64,000 bases of DNA from Hyphomicrobiaceae bacterium (GCA_020638055.1 JACKJH010000002.1:372001-436000), one strand, 5' to 3'; shown: positions 34,795 to 43,416, counted from the stretch's first letter. Program-made: numbers and translations. Notes: generated by a model from the letters alone, not told the origin.

Positions 34795-35430
34795 CTACTT
34801 GTTGACCGGAGAATCTTTCGACATCAACAGCGCAGTCACGTCCTTGATCTGTTCTATCGACAGAATGCCCATCGTGCCAAAACGCGGCATGTTGGAACAA
34901 CTGATCGCTACGTGCGAGTTGTAGATCTTCTCATAGGTTGCTTTGTTGGCAGCCTCGGTAAATTCGTGCAGCTTGCCGTACTCAGCGAGCGAGGGTCCAA
35001 TGGTCCCGTAAGCCAGCTCCGCCTTGTCAATCTGGTGACAGGCATAGCAGTTACCGCCGGCCGGACCATCCACCTTGTCGTTGTAGCGCAGGCCTTTGCC
35101 GTTCTGGGCAATTTTCTCGCCGTTCTTCCAATCGCCAAGGAATTTTCCATCTTCGGGATATTTGATCGAGGCCTTTGCCGCTTTCTCCAGCTTTGCTGCG
35201 GTTTTCTTATCCGGCTGGTTGCGGGTCTTGCTGCAGATTTTTTGCAAATCACCTTGATTGAGACGCGAAGCCCAATCCGGCTTGGCACCCTCCGGGTTGT
35301 CTTTGTTGGGATTCTTCCAACTTGAACTAATGACCTTTTGCAAGACCTTGTCGGACACACCCTCAGCGAGAGCGAGGCTGCTGCTAACGCCCAGCGCGAC
35401 AAGCGCGGATGCGATAATAATCTTCTTCAT
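34795..35430 (-). CDS. soxX: SoxX cytochrome c subunit
   Basis: 211 residues with a signal peptide (MKKIIIASALVALGVSSSLALA). One heme site, CYACH, near residue 130 in 'GGNCYACHQIDKAELAYGTIGPSL', the SoxX hallmark, with the distal Met likely in 'NMPRFGTMGILS'. The extra N-terminal domain of about 90 lysine-rich residues marks the longer SoxX form found with single-heme SoxA. It forms the SoxAX heterodimer that couples thiosulfate to SoxYZ. It starts 18 bases after soxA with AGGAGCG as ribosome-binding site. Confidence 0.94.
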   Translation of the reverse strand: MKKIIIASALVALGVSSSLALAEGVSDKVLQKVISSSWKNPNKDNPEGAKPDWASRLNQGDLQKICSKTRNQPDKKTAAKLEKAAKASIKYPEDGKFLGDWKNGEKIAQNGKGLRYNDKVDGPAGGNCYACHQIDKAELAYGTIGPSLAEYGKLHEFTEAANKATYEKIYNSHVAISCSNMPRFGTMGILSIEQIKDVTALLMSKDSPVNK

Positions 35431-35448
35431 CTTTTTCGCTCCTGCCGA

Positions 35449-36291
35449 TTAGCGCTTCAGTGCCGGGACTTGAATTTCACCACCATCAGCCTGCTTGGCC
35501 AGGAAGGTAATGAGCGCGGTCACTGCATCTGAGCCGTAGCCAACCTTGGGCATACGCATTTGCCGATAGCAGTCGGCCATGCGGTGCTGCATGGTGCGGA
35601 CACGTTCTTGAGACACACGATAGGCCGGCCAAGTCGCAACCGTCTTCCGAGCATCCTCGGTAGGCTCTGCCAGATCAGGCAGCTCTTGCAGGCGAATACG
35701 CGTTCCTTTCGTGCCGTGGCAGGTTTGGCAAGAAAAGTCGTGCGGCCCTGCACGCATGTAGAACAGCGCCTCGCCGATTGCGTATGCTTCTTTTTCCTTG
35801 GGGTGGGAGAGCTGTGATTTCATCGGCATGCCATTTGACTTGGAGCCAACGAAGGAAGCGAGGAATTCCATCTCACTTCCGCCTTCACCGCGTTTGGAAA
35901 ACGCACCTTTGATGATCGGCTTGGTGTCTATGCCTTGAAGTTTTTCCATGCACCAAAGGATGCGGCTCTCAACGTCCATGACCTTGTCGGCATCTTTGAA
36001 ATAGCGCGGAAGTTCGGCAAACGCACCATCCAGAACACCAGGGCCCTTGCCAAGGTCACACCCCTCCAACGAAACATTCTTTGGACCGCGCTTTTCCGTC
36101 CACAGCGCTTCTCCCGAGTCAACGAACAAAAGACCAGGATTGGCGAACGGGTCTTCAGCCATCATTTTCCGGTATTCTTCAATGCCCTTGGATGCATCCT
36201 CCTGCGCTAAGACAGGTCCAGCGGCTGTAAACGTAGCGAAAACTGCCGCGCATCCAACCGCTATGGCGCCGATTAGGCGTCTTTTCATCAT
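35449..36291 (-). CDS. soxA: SoxA cytochrome c, single-heme type
   Basis: 280 residues with a signal peptide (MMKRRLIGAIAVGC..VLAQ). Catalytic heme CQTCH near residue 182 in 'DFSCQTCHGTKGTR'. The modified Cys ligand is in 'MADCYRQMRMP' near residue 238. Where two-heme SoxA proteins carry an N-terminal heme, this one has only isolated cysteines ('SLEGCDLGKG', 'RILWCMEKLQG') that probably form a disulfide, so it is the one-heme SoxAX type. Starts at the first ATG of the ATGATG pair, after AGAGGAACACC. First gene of the sox unit. Confidence 0.96.
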   Translation of the reverse strand: MMKRRLIGAIAVGCAAVFATFTAAGPVLAQEDASKGIEEYRKMMAEDPFANPGLLFVDSGEALWTEKRGPKNVSLEGCDLGKGPGVLDGAFAELPRYFKDADKVMDVESRILWCMEKLQGIDTKPIIKGAFSKRGEGGSEMEFLASFVGSKSNGMPMKSQLSHPKEKEAYAIGEALFYMRAGPHDFSCQTCHGTKGTRIRLQELPDLAEPTEDARKTVATWPAYRVSQERVRTMQHRMADCYRQMRMPKVGYGSDAVTALITFLAKQADGGEIQVPALKR

Positions 36292-36808
36292 GGTGTTCCT
36301 CTCCCTGGCATAGTGACGTTTCGCGCACAATTTTATTGTGCGTCGCCGCAATGCGTCACCAGTCACTACAGCTTGGGGCAAAACACTCTGGGCATATGGC
36401 CAGATGATCGCCTTTAGCGTCACTAGAAAGTCTTCGGCAGTCTTTATGCCGTCCCTAGCGCCAGTGTTAGCATTGCAATCTCACAATATGCGTAGACGAT
36501 AGGACCTGCAACAACCTTGGAGAATATTTTAGCCTTTGAAATCATATCTGTCTGGTGCAGCGCAGCAAGACGCAATAAAACGACGCAACGGCCTTCATTT
36601 CAAAAACCATAATCGTCGCGAATCGATCAGTTCCGTTTCGAAACAATCGACTTCGCCGAAGCAATACACAGGCAAGGTCATGATAGGGCTGGTTTGTTAA
36701 CCACGCGATCATATCTCGTTTGCCTCACGCGGATGGAAGTGTACCCCACATTGGCCCCACACTATTCTTTCCGCGCCTTAAATCCCCGCAAAATGAGAGG
36801 GTACGACC
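36292..36808. promoter_or_regulatory. divergent upstream region of soxA and the SDR gene
   Basis: About 500 bases without a supportable gene, carrying the soxA promoter region on the minus strand and the SDR leader on the plus strand. A purine-rich GAGAGGG at 36795-36801 is positioned as a ribosome-binding site for the SDR gene. I do not see a certain operator. Confidence 0.45.
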
Positions 36809-37630
36809 ATCGCGGCAACAACATCGTCACAAGAATCTCGTGCGCCCTGGAAAACAGTATGGATCACGGGTGCATCGGGAGGCCTCGGTCGCGAGATCGC
36901 ACGCCGCCTAGCGCAACGAGAATGCAACGTCGCTGTGTCAGCACGCTCCGCACAGAAGCTAGAGGACTTTTGCGCGTCTTCTCCCAATCTGCATGCTTTT
37001 CCACTTGACGTGCGTGACACCGAAAATAGCGCAGCCGTCGCCAAGGATATCATAGCGACACTGGGCGTTCCCGATCTCGTCATCCTGAATGCAGGCATCG
37101 GCAGATTCAAAAAAGCAACACGCTTTGATGCGGGCGTGTTCCGTACCGCGTTCGAGACCAATGTGATCGGGATGGGTAATGCTTTGGGTCCCATCATTCC
37201 TGAAATGGTAAAGCGAGGCAGCGGCCACATCGCCTTGATGGGCTCTCTTGCCGGCTACCGAGGATTTCCACGCGCTGCCCATTATGCGCCGACCAAGGCC
37301 GCGGTGAGATCTCTGGCCGAATGTTTGTATCTTGATCTTGAAGACAAAGGCATCGAGGTTTGCGTAATAAACCCCGGATACGTCGAAACCGAACTGACAG
37401 ATGGCCTGGAAGTACCAATGCCCGGGCTTATGCCATTAAAACCTGCCGTAGATCGGATCATCAAAGGTCTTGAAAAGGGGAAATATGAAATCGCATTCCC
37501 ATTCCTGATGGCGATGCTGGTCAAGCTCGGGGTGCGTGTCTCCAATTATTCTTATTTTTTCGCCACCCGTTGGACGATGGGATTTGCAACCGAACATGCT
37601 CACCCTGACAGCGAAAAAATCGATAAATGA
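36809..37630 (+). CDS. short-chain dehydrogenase, apparent non-canonical start
   Basis: About 273 residues of the SDR superfamily. NAD(P)-binding 'TVWITGASGGLGREIARRLA' starts near residue 17, 'NAG' follows in 'LVILNAGIG', and the catalytic Tyr-Lys is in 'AAHYAPTKAAV' with Ser in 'ALMGSLAG'. The first ordinary start in frame (GTG 36935) would delete the cofactor-binding motif, while the frame is closed by a TGA at 36794. Between them there is no ATG, GTG or TTG. GAGAGGG at 36795 is spaced seven bases from an ATC at 36809, which I use as the start. Substrate unknown. Confidence 0.8.
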   Translation: MAATTSSQESRAPWKTVWITGASGGLGREIARRLAQRECNVAVSARSAQKLEDFCASSPNLHAFPLDVRDTENSAAVAKDIIATLGVPDLVILNAGIGRFKKATRFDAGVFRTAFETNVIGMGNALGPIIPEMVKRGSGHIALMGSLAGYRGFPRAAHYAPTKAAVRSLAECLYLDLEDKGIEVCVINPGYVETELTDGLEVPMPGLMPLKPAVDRIIKGLEKGKYEIAFPFLMAMLVKLGVRVSNYSYFFATRWTMGFATEHAHPDSEKIDK

Positions 37631-37691
37631 GCAGGATCGAACGGCCAATCCCCTTTGCTTTGTTTTGGTAACGACCAATCGGGGCTGAACC

Positions 37692-38552
37692 CTACGCCCC
37701 GACGCGTTGTCCCTTGACGACGGCGTCGATCTCCATCAGTTCGCGCAGGAGTCCTTCGAACTGGTTCAGCGGAACCATATTGGGGCCATCGGAGGGCGCA
37801 TGGTCGGGGTCCTGGTGTGTCTCGATGAACAACCCGGCGACGCCAACTGCCACGGCAGCTCTGGCCAACACGGGAACATAGCGACGGTCGCCACCGGAGC
37901 TCGTGCCCTGACCGCCTGGCTGTTGCACCGAGTGGGTTGCGTCAAATATCACAGGCGCGCCCATCTCGCCCATGATGGCGAGCGAACGCATGTCGACAAC
38001 GAGCGTATTGTACCCGAATGATGCGCCGCGTTCCGTCACCAGCACGTTGGCGTTGCCTGATCCCGTCACCTTGGCGATGACGTTTTTCATATCCCACGGC
38101 GCTAGAAACTGCCCTTTCTTGACCTTCACCACTTTGTCCGTCGCTGCCGCAGCAATGAGAAGGTCCGTCTGCCGGCACAAGAAGGCGGGGATTTGCAGGA
38201 TGTCAACGACCTCAGCGACCGGCGCGCATTGGGCCGCTTCGTGCACATCCGTCAAGACCGGCATCCCGTAGGTCTGGCGAATTTCTGCGAAGACGTCGAG
38301 CGCCTTGTCGAGCCCAAGCCCACGCTTGCCGGAAAGTGATGTGCGATTGGCCTTGTCGAAACTCGCCTTGAAGACGAGGCCAAGGCCAAGCCGGGCAGCA
38401 ATTTCCTTCAATGCGCCGGCCATTTCCAACGCATGCGCACGGCTTTCCATCTGGCACGGGCCCGCAACCACAGCGATCGGTTGATCGTTGGCGAAAGTGA
38501 CGGTTCCCACAGTGACAGTGGCGTTGGGATGCAAGGGTTGTTGTGTCGTCAT
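37692..38552 (-). CDS. kdsA: 3-deoxy-8-phosphooctulonate (KDO8P) synthase
   Basis: 286 residues. Condenses PEP with arabinose 5-phosphate to KDO-8-phosphate for lipopolysaccharide. Landmarks: 'VVAGPCQMESRAHALEMA' near residue 28, 'FKASFDKANRTS', 'DVHEAAQCAPVAEVVDILQIPAFLCRQTDLL', and 'FDATHSVQQPGG'. The cysteine in AGPCQ suggests the metal-dependent class. ATG 38552 (MTTQQPLHPN) is the likely start; upstream in-frame sequence is not conserved-looking. Confidence 0.96.
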   Translation of the reverse strand: MTTQQPLHPNATVTVGTVTFANDQPIAVVAGPCQMESRAHALEMAGALKEIAARLGLGLVFKASFDKANRTSLSGKRGLGLDKALDVFAEIRQTYGMPVLTDVHEAAQCAPVAEVVDILQIPAFLCRQTDLLIAAAATDKVVKVKKGQFLAPWDMKNVIAKVTGSGNANVLVTERGASFGYNTLVVDMRSLAIMGEMGAPVIFDATHSVQQPGGQGTSSGGDRRYVPVLARAAVAVGVAGLFIETHQDPDHAPSDGPNMVPLNQFEGLLRELMEIDAVVKGQRVGA

Positions 38553-38839
38553 CGCTTGCTTATAGCGTGCTGGAGAGCACCGCGCGAGCCACCATCCATT
38601 GCCTTCAACAGGAACGCGTTCAGAGCAACCATCGGACGTTGCTATCGCGCGATGTTTGTTTCGCAATACTTCAGGTTTTCTCACGCAATATTGCAGCGTG
38701 TTTCATCAATCGATTGTTTTTTATGACATATCGCCGCAATTTTTGCTCTCCGCCTTGCGTCAGACACGTTGCTCCCTCTAACCGCGCGGTGCTCCCTTAA
38801 ACGGGGGCTAGACGGAAACCCAACTTTACGGGAGCACTG

Positions 38840-39376
38840 ATGATAAACTTGAGAACGCGTGCCATGTTGCGCGTATGCGCGCTCGCTTTGCTCGCACTGT
38901 TGAGCTCGATCGCAATGCCATCCACCAGCGCAAACGCCGGCTGCCTGCCCTCGTCTCTGGTGGCAAAACTAAATCAGGTCCGCGCCAAGTTCGGACCGGT
39001 CCAGATCATTTCCACACATCGTGCCGGCGCTCGCATCGCTGGAACGGGTCGCCGCAGCTATCATGCGTCTTGCCGCGCCGTAGACTTCAACCCGCCGCGC
39101 GGCAAATATGGTCAAGTGGCTGCTTGGCTCAAGCGCAATCACAGTGGCGGCGTGGGCACCTATTCGTGCGGCATGCACCATATCCACATCGACAACGGTC
39201 CACGTGTGCGCTTCCACAAGTGCCAGGGTTCGAGCCGCCACGCCAAGCGTTCATCGAAAAGGCGCCATGCGTCCCGGCATTCTCGCAAATCGCGGAAATA
39301 TGCTGCATCACGCAGTGCCAGGAAGCAGGCTGACGTAAAGCAGCGTTCAAGCGCGCGTTACGCCAGCGCGCATTGA
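38840..39376 (+). CDS. secreted M15-type (DUF882-like) peptidase with basic tail
   Basis: 178 residues. Signal peptide (hydrophobic 10-28, ANAGC), then a short M15-like zinc peptidase domain: 'RSYHASCRAVDFNP' and 'CGMHHIHIDNG' supply the His-Asp-His ligands typical of D-Ala-D-Ala carboxypeptidase-like YcbK/DUF882 proteins. The last ~50 residues are almost all Arg, Lys, His, Ser and Ala, an unusual basic tail that could bind peptidoglycan-associated polyanions or LPS. It probably acts on the cell wall. Confidence 0.82.
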   Translation: MINLRTRAMLRVCALALLALLSSIAMPSTSANAGCLPSSLVAKLNQVRAKFGPVQIISTHRAGARIAGTGRRSYHASCRAVDFNPPRGKYGQVAAWLKRNHSGGVGTYSCGMHHIHIDNGPRVRFHKCQGSSRHAKRSSKRRHASRHSRKSRKYAASRSARKQADVKQRSSARYASAH

Positions 39377-39393
39377 ATGGCGCCAAATGTAGC

Positions 39394-39494
39394 ACTAGAG
39401 CTCCGATCCGATGGAATCGGATTGGCGCTCTAGTTTCTTGTTTGGTCGCATTTTCTGCGACGAACCGGTATCCACTTCGTCGGAAAATGCTCCA
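39394..39494 (+). repeat. CTAG-family dispersed repeat, full copy
   Basis: Begins CTAGAGCTCCGATCCGATGG and ends GTCGGAAAATGCTCC, matching 491-595 throughout. It lies between the M15 peptidase and DUF1194 genes. 39495-39666 holds no further feature I can support. Confidence 0.87.
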
Positions 39495-39666
39495 ACCGTT
39501 ATGCAAAATTTCGGGCGCGCCGGGACCGACGCACCCGATTTGTTTTCTCGCAGGAACGCAATTGGCCGAGCAACGGCTTCATTGCACAACCGGCCTCATA
39601 GCGATAACTTGCGTGAAAGCCGCCTTGCAGCGCAGTCGCAAAAAAGTTCCACTTCACGGGTATCCC

Positions 39667-40521
39667 ATGCGCACACACCAAGTGGTCAACTCGACTGCAG
39701 CGTTTGTGAGATCAATTGCGGCTTGGGTTGTTCTGATGCTGCTTGGCGCCACAGGACAGGCCACTGCCGCAAATGATTCAGTCGATACCGCGCTGGTCAT
39801 GGCTGTCGACATTTCACAATCCGTCGATGAAAACCGTTACCGCCTACAGATGGAAGGTATCGCCAAGGCGCTCGAAGATCCCAGTGTGATCCGCGTCATC
39901 ACCTCAGGGCCTCACCACGCAATCTTGTTTACGTTGATCGGGTGGGCAGACCAGCCGCGCGTGTTGTTGCCATGGACGTGGATTGCCAGCGTTTCCGATG
40001 CTGCAGCCGTCGCCAAGATGCTGCGTTCTTTACCCTCGTCGTCAGGCGAGTACACATGCCTTGGCCGCATGCTCAAGTATCTTGGCGATGTCACACTCAA
40101 TCCCGTACCAGCTAAAGCCGCCCGCATCGTCATTGATGTGTCGGGCGATGGTGCGGACAACTGCACGTCGATAGCGCACGTCAAAGCGCAACGCGACCGG
40201 CTGGTTGGGGAGGGCGCAATCATCAATGGTCTTCCAATCCTTGAGGATGGCTTAGAGGCCCCGCTTCAACGCTGGAACCGGGCTCCAGGTTCAACTCAGT
40301 CCGAGTTTCCGTTGCCCTCTCACGACGACGCGAACACGCTGACACTCTGGTATGAACGCCACGTGATGGGCGGCCCCGGCGCGTTCGTCATTACCGCCGA
40401 GGGCTATGCGGATTTCGCCCGTGCCATACGCCGCAAATTCATCCAGGAAATTGCCTGGCCCGGAACGAGGCCAGCCAAGCCCGGCACGCGACACGTGGCC
40501 AGCGCTTCAACCAAACAATAA
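39667..40521 (+). CDS. DUF1194 von Willebrand A-like secreted protein
   Basis: 284 residues. Signal peptide (AFVRSIAAWVVLMLLGATGQATAA), then a DUF1194 domain with a MIDAS-like 'ALVMAVDISQSVDENRYRLQ' near residue 42 and 'RIVIDVSGDGADNC' near residue 155, resembling von Willebrand A domains. Periplasmic; function unknown. ATG 39667 (MRTHQVVN) is chosen because it directly precedes the signal peptide; the in-frame upstream region runs through a repeat element. Confidence 0.85.
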   Translation: MRTHQVVNSTAAFVRSIAAWVVLMLLGATGQATAANDSVDTALVMAVDISQSVDENRYRLQMEGIAKALEDPSVIRVITSGPHHAILFTLIGWADQPRVLLPWTWIASVSDAAAVAKMLRSLPSSSGEYTCLGRMLKYLGDVTLNPVPAKAARIVIDVSGDGADNCTSIAHVKAQRDRLVGEGAIINGLPILEDGLEAPLQRWNRAPGSTQSEFPLPSHDDANTLTLWYERHVMGGPGAFVITAEGYADFARAIRRKFIQEIAWPGTRPAKPGTRHVASASTKQ

Positions 40522-40607
40522 CGCGCGTTCGTTGCGAGCAATCGCATACCTAACGCATTCCTTCGCTTGCCAACCGGCTGGATCAGGTGCGGCGCCTGGA
40601 ACGCGAA

Positions 40608-40622
40608 CTAGTGTGGCGTCGC
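40608..40622 (+). repeat. fragment of the 5080-5158 hairpin family
   Basis: CTAGTGTGGCGTCGC is an exact 15-base match to the complement of the right arm at 5144-5158, again starting at CTAG. Confidence 0.5.
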
Positions 40623-40702
40623 TGGCAACCGCGAGGTGACCAGCGGACAGCCAGACTGTGACGTGTGCCCTCGCGGCTGGGCCGCGTAAGCTGAGACATC
40701 TG

Positions 40703-40990
40703 TCACTTCGGACATTCGGGAAATAGGTTGTCGAGGCACTTTCGCGCATAAAGTGCCAACACATAATTGTTTGCCCATTGGGCCGGACTTGCCTTCCGCC
40801 GGCGACCTCCACTGAAGTTGCCGACTTTCCCGGAACCGGCATGCGCGTTGCGTTTGGCCTTGAAGTTGCCTGCATAAACGGCCTTTGCTCCCCCGCGTTT
40901 AAAGGGCCCCGCTTCGGCCATGGGGACTTGTGCAGTAACAGCGAGTACGGTGACGACGGCAATCGCGCGGGCAATGATTGTACGTTGCAT
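40703..40990 (-). CDS. small secreted basic hypothetical protein
   Basis: 95 residues. N-terminal signal peptide (MQRTIIARAIAVVTVLAVTAQVPMAEA), then a Gly/Lys/Arg-rich mature part and a C-terminal 'NNYVLALYARKCLDNLFPECPK' with two cysteines. I do not recognise the family. Ribosome-binding site is weak. Coding is supported mainly by the clean signal peptide. Confidence 0.55.
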   Translation of the reverse strand: MQRTIIARAIAVVTVLAVTAQVPMAEAGPFKRGGAKAVYAGNFKAKRNAHAGSGKVGNFSGGRRRKASPAQWANNYVLALYARKCLDNLFPECPK

Positions 40991-41163
40991 GGGGTTGTCC
41001 TATCTAGTCGCTTCCATTGAGGGTTCGTCGCTGCAGACAACCGAATGGTTCAAAGCCAGCCAACCTTGCACGGCATACCTTTTTGCGGAATCGCGAGATG
41101 CCGTCCATCCTGCTATGATGGCGGACCCAACATCCCCCACCAGCACAAAACTGGTTTAATGAC

Positions 41164-42381
41164 ATGCTCGATAACAAAGACACCCATGCCTATCGCGCCA
41201 TCGCCCGCGAATTGGCGGCAAAGTTTGCCCCGCGAGCGGCCGAATGGGACCAAACGCGCAATTATTGCTGGCCCAATGTTGCAGATCTCACCGATGCCGG
41301 CCTGATGGGCATGACCATCCCCAAGCGCTACGGCGGCCAGGGTGCCAGCTATCTTGATACCTGTGTTGTCATTGAAGAAATCGCGCGCGCCTGCACCTTG
41401 AGCTCGCGTATCGTCGTCGAAGCCAACATGGGCGGCATTGCCGCCATCATGGCCTATGGCACCGAAGACCAGAAGGCCTTCGCAGCCGACCTTGTGTTAA
41501 AAGGTGACAAGCCTGCCATCTGCATCACAGAGCCCGAGGCGGGTAGCGCTGCCACCGAAATGCGCACCACCGCACGGCGTGACGGCAACCGTTACATCCT
41601 CAATGGCACCAAGCACTGGATCACCGGCGGCGGCATTTCCAAACTGCACGTTATTTTCGCGCGCGTTGAAAACGAGGATGGTGCGCCTGAGGGCATCGGC
41701 GCGTTCATCGTCCACTCAGATCCCGCCAACGGCGTTCGCCCTGCTGGCTTTAGCGTAACCGAGAGGCGGCGCACACTTGGTCTTTGTGGCATGCCCGAAA
41801 CCGAATTGCGGTTTGAAGACCTCATCGTCGAGGACAAATTCGTGCTGCTGCCACCGTCTGGTTTCAAGCGCGGCTTTGCCGATCTGATGACGGCCTACAA
41901 CAGCCAGCGTGTCGGCGCGGGAACGGTAGCACTCGGCGTTGCTGCCGGCGCGCTCGATCACGCCACCCGCTACATGAAGGAGCGCCACCAGTTCGGCCGC
42001 CCGATTGCCGAATTCCAGGGCTTGCAATGGATGCTCGCCGACATGGACATCGGCGTGCATGCATCGCGCCTCATGCTGCACGAAGCAGCCCGCTCGCAAG
42101 GTCCCGGCGGCCTGCCCTTCCCCGACATGGTCACTGCAGCCCGCGCCAAAACCTTCGCCACCGAGACGGCGATCAAGGTTGTTTCCGATGCCTTGCAGAT
42201 TTTCGGCGCGCGTGGGTATGGCGAGCAGGAACCGCTGGAGCGCATGTATCGTGACGTGCGCATGTTCACCATCGGCGGGGGAACTGCGCAAATCCTGAAG
42301 ACACTTGTGGCTGGCTCTCGACTTGGGATTAAAACACCCCAGACACGCGACGGCTATGCGCGGCGTGCTGGGGATGTTTGA
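41164..42381 (+). CDS. acyl-CoA dehydrogenase-family flavoprotein, catalytic Glu replaced
   Basis: 405 residues. FAD-dependent acyl-CoA dehydrogenase fold: 'GLMGMTIPKRYGGQGASYLD' near residue 45, 'CITEPEAGSAATEMRTTA' near 120, 'KHWITGGG', 'MKERHQFGRPIAEFQGLQWMLADM', and C-terminal 'RMYRDVRMFTIGGGTAQIL'. In medium-chain type enzymes the base is a Glu in the last motif (xEGT); here it is Gly372 in GGGT. Members with this change include desulfinases and enzymes with the base elsewhere, so the reaction is open. Monocistronic. Confidence 0.85.
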   Translation: MLDNKDTHAYRAIARELAAKFAPRAAEWDQTRNYCWPNVADLTDAGLMGMTIPKRYGGQGASYLDTCVVIEEIARACTLSSRIVVEANMGGIAAIMAYGTEDQKAFAADLVLKGDKPAICITEPEAGSAATEMRTTARRDGNRYILNGTKHWITGGGISKLHVIFARVENEDGAPEGIGAFIVHSDPANGVRPAGFSVTERRRTLGLCGMPETELRFEDLIVEDKFVLLPPSGFKRGFADLMTAYNSQRVGAGTVALGVAAGALDHATRYMKERHQFGRPIAEFQGLQWMLADMDIGVHASRLMLHEAARSQGPGGLPFPDMVTAARAKTFATETAIKVVSDALQIFGARGYGEQEPLERMYRDVRMFTIGGGTAQILKTLVAGSRLGIKTPQTRDGYARRAGDV

Positions 42382-42489
42382 GGCAGCCCTTCCTATCATC
42401 GCAGTTATTCCGCGCCACGAGATCTGTCTGGCTCGTTTGCGATGAGCTGCGCTTAGTCAGAAAGCCCGAGGCGCCGCGATAAAGTTAAG

Positions 42490-42885
42490 TCATTTTTCTT
42501 CGGCCAGATAGGCCAGGATCGCTTGGCGCTGAGCAGTGTCATCAATACCGGGATATGGTTTCATGTTATGGCCCGGCACAACCGCATCAGGGTTTGCGAT
42601 GAATTTGTCCAGCGTCGTCTCATCCCACGTCAAGTTCGCGCGTTTCATGGCACTGGAATAATTGTAACCATCTGCCGAACCCGACTTGCGGCCGATAATC
42701 TGGTGGAGGTTGGGCCCGAGCCGGTTGTCACCCTCGTTGATGGAATGGCACGTGCGGCAATTGTTGTTGAAGACTGTCTTGTTTTCCTCTGCATAGCTCA
42801 CAGGTTGCACGGCCATCAGCAATGCGGCTCCAACGGTTATACCGCCCAGGCCGGAAACGGATTGAAGAGATTTTTCGCTACGCAT
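42490..42885 (-). CDS. class I cytochrome c (c-550 like)
   Basis: 131 residues, periplasmic. Hydrophobic N-terminal segment (GGITVGAALLMAVQPVSYA), heme site CRTCH in 'FNNNCRTCHSINEGDNRLGPNL' near residue 43, 'RKSGSADGYNYSSAM', and the distal Met likely in 'GHNMKPYPGI'. It closely resembles, in layout, the cytochrome at 15539 but is clearly a separate paralogue. GGAGG lies 8 bases upstream of ATG 42885. Confidence 0.92.
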   Translation of the reverse strand: MRSEKSLQSVSGLGGITVGAALLMAVQPVSYAEENKTVFNNNCRTCHSINEGDNRLGPNLHQIIGRKSGSADGYNYSSAMKRANLTWDETTLDKFIANPDAVVPGHNMKPYPGIDDTAQRQAILAYLAEEK

Positions 42886-43143
42886 GAAACGTCCTCCGTT
42901 TACAGGTCGAATTGCAGGTCGGAAATTGAGACACACCGACGTCGTTCACATGACGCCTACTCGCGACCCGTGTAGAAGGTTGGTGCGAGTTTGATTGCCC
43001 TGCTCAGAGCGCTCTGAGCGTGCAGCGCGTTCGGCGCGTTCGTTGAGCGCTCAGGCCGCCTATCGTCAGCAGACCGCAACCAGCGGGCGAACGTGATAGC
43101 CTTCATTTTAGCCGTCGGGTCCGGTACACCCATTGCCGACTGG

Positions 43144-43416
43144 CTAGCCCGCCTTTCTCACGAGGGCACGGCCGTCATCGCGCTGGCGCGAGATCGATCC
43201 GCAAGGAGGGAGGCGAAAAGCGTAGCGGTGGTCCACGGTTGAGCCGCCCGACGCAGCGGTCGGCCGCGCCAGCACGACCCGCAGGGCGGGGTGAAAATGA
43301 TGACAGTCTGTGTCGTGCAGCTTGCCCGATGTACCACATCGAACTACACGGCTCTCCTGGCCTGTCATCATTTTCACCTCCGTGCCGGACATACCATCGT
43401 GAGAAAGGCGGGCTAG
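43144..43416. mobile_element. 273-bp MITE-like element with nested inverted repeats
   Basis: Perfect 20-bp terminal inverted repeats: CTAGCCCGCCTTTCTCACGA at 43144-43163 and its complement at 43397-43416. Inside lies a second perfect inverted repeat, GGTGAAAATGATGACAG (43290-43306) and its complement (43362-43378). It contains no plausible transposase gene. A solo left-end copy is at 3403-3470. The element explains most of the gene-free stretch 42886-43653. Confidence 0.8.

Noticed and set aside
36935..37630. SDR gene starting at GTG 36935
   Set aside because: This start removes the TGASGGLG cofactor-binding motif, which is clearly encoded in the same frame just upstream.
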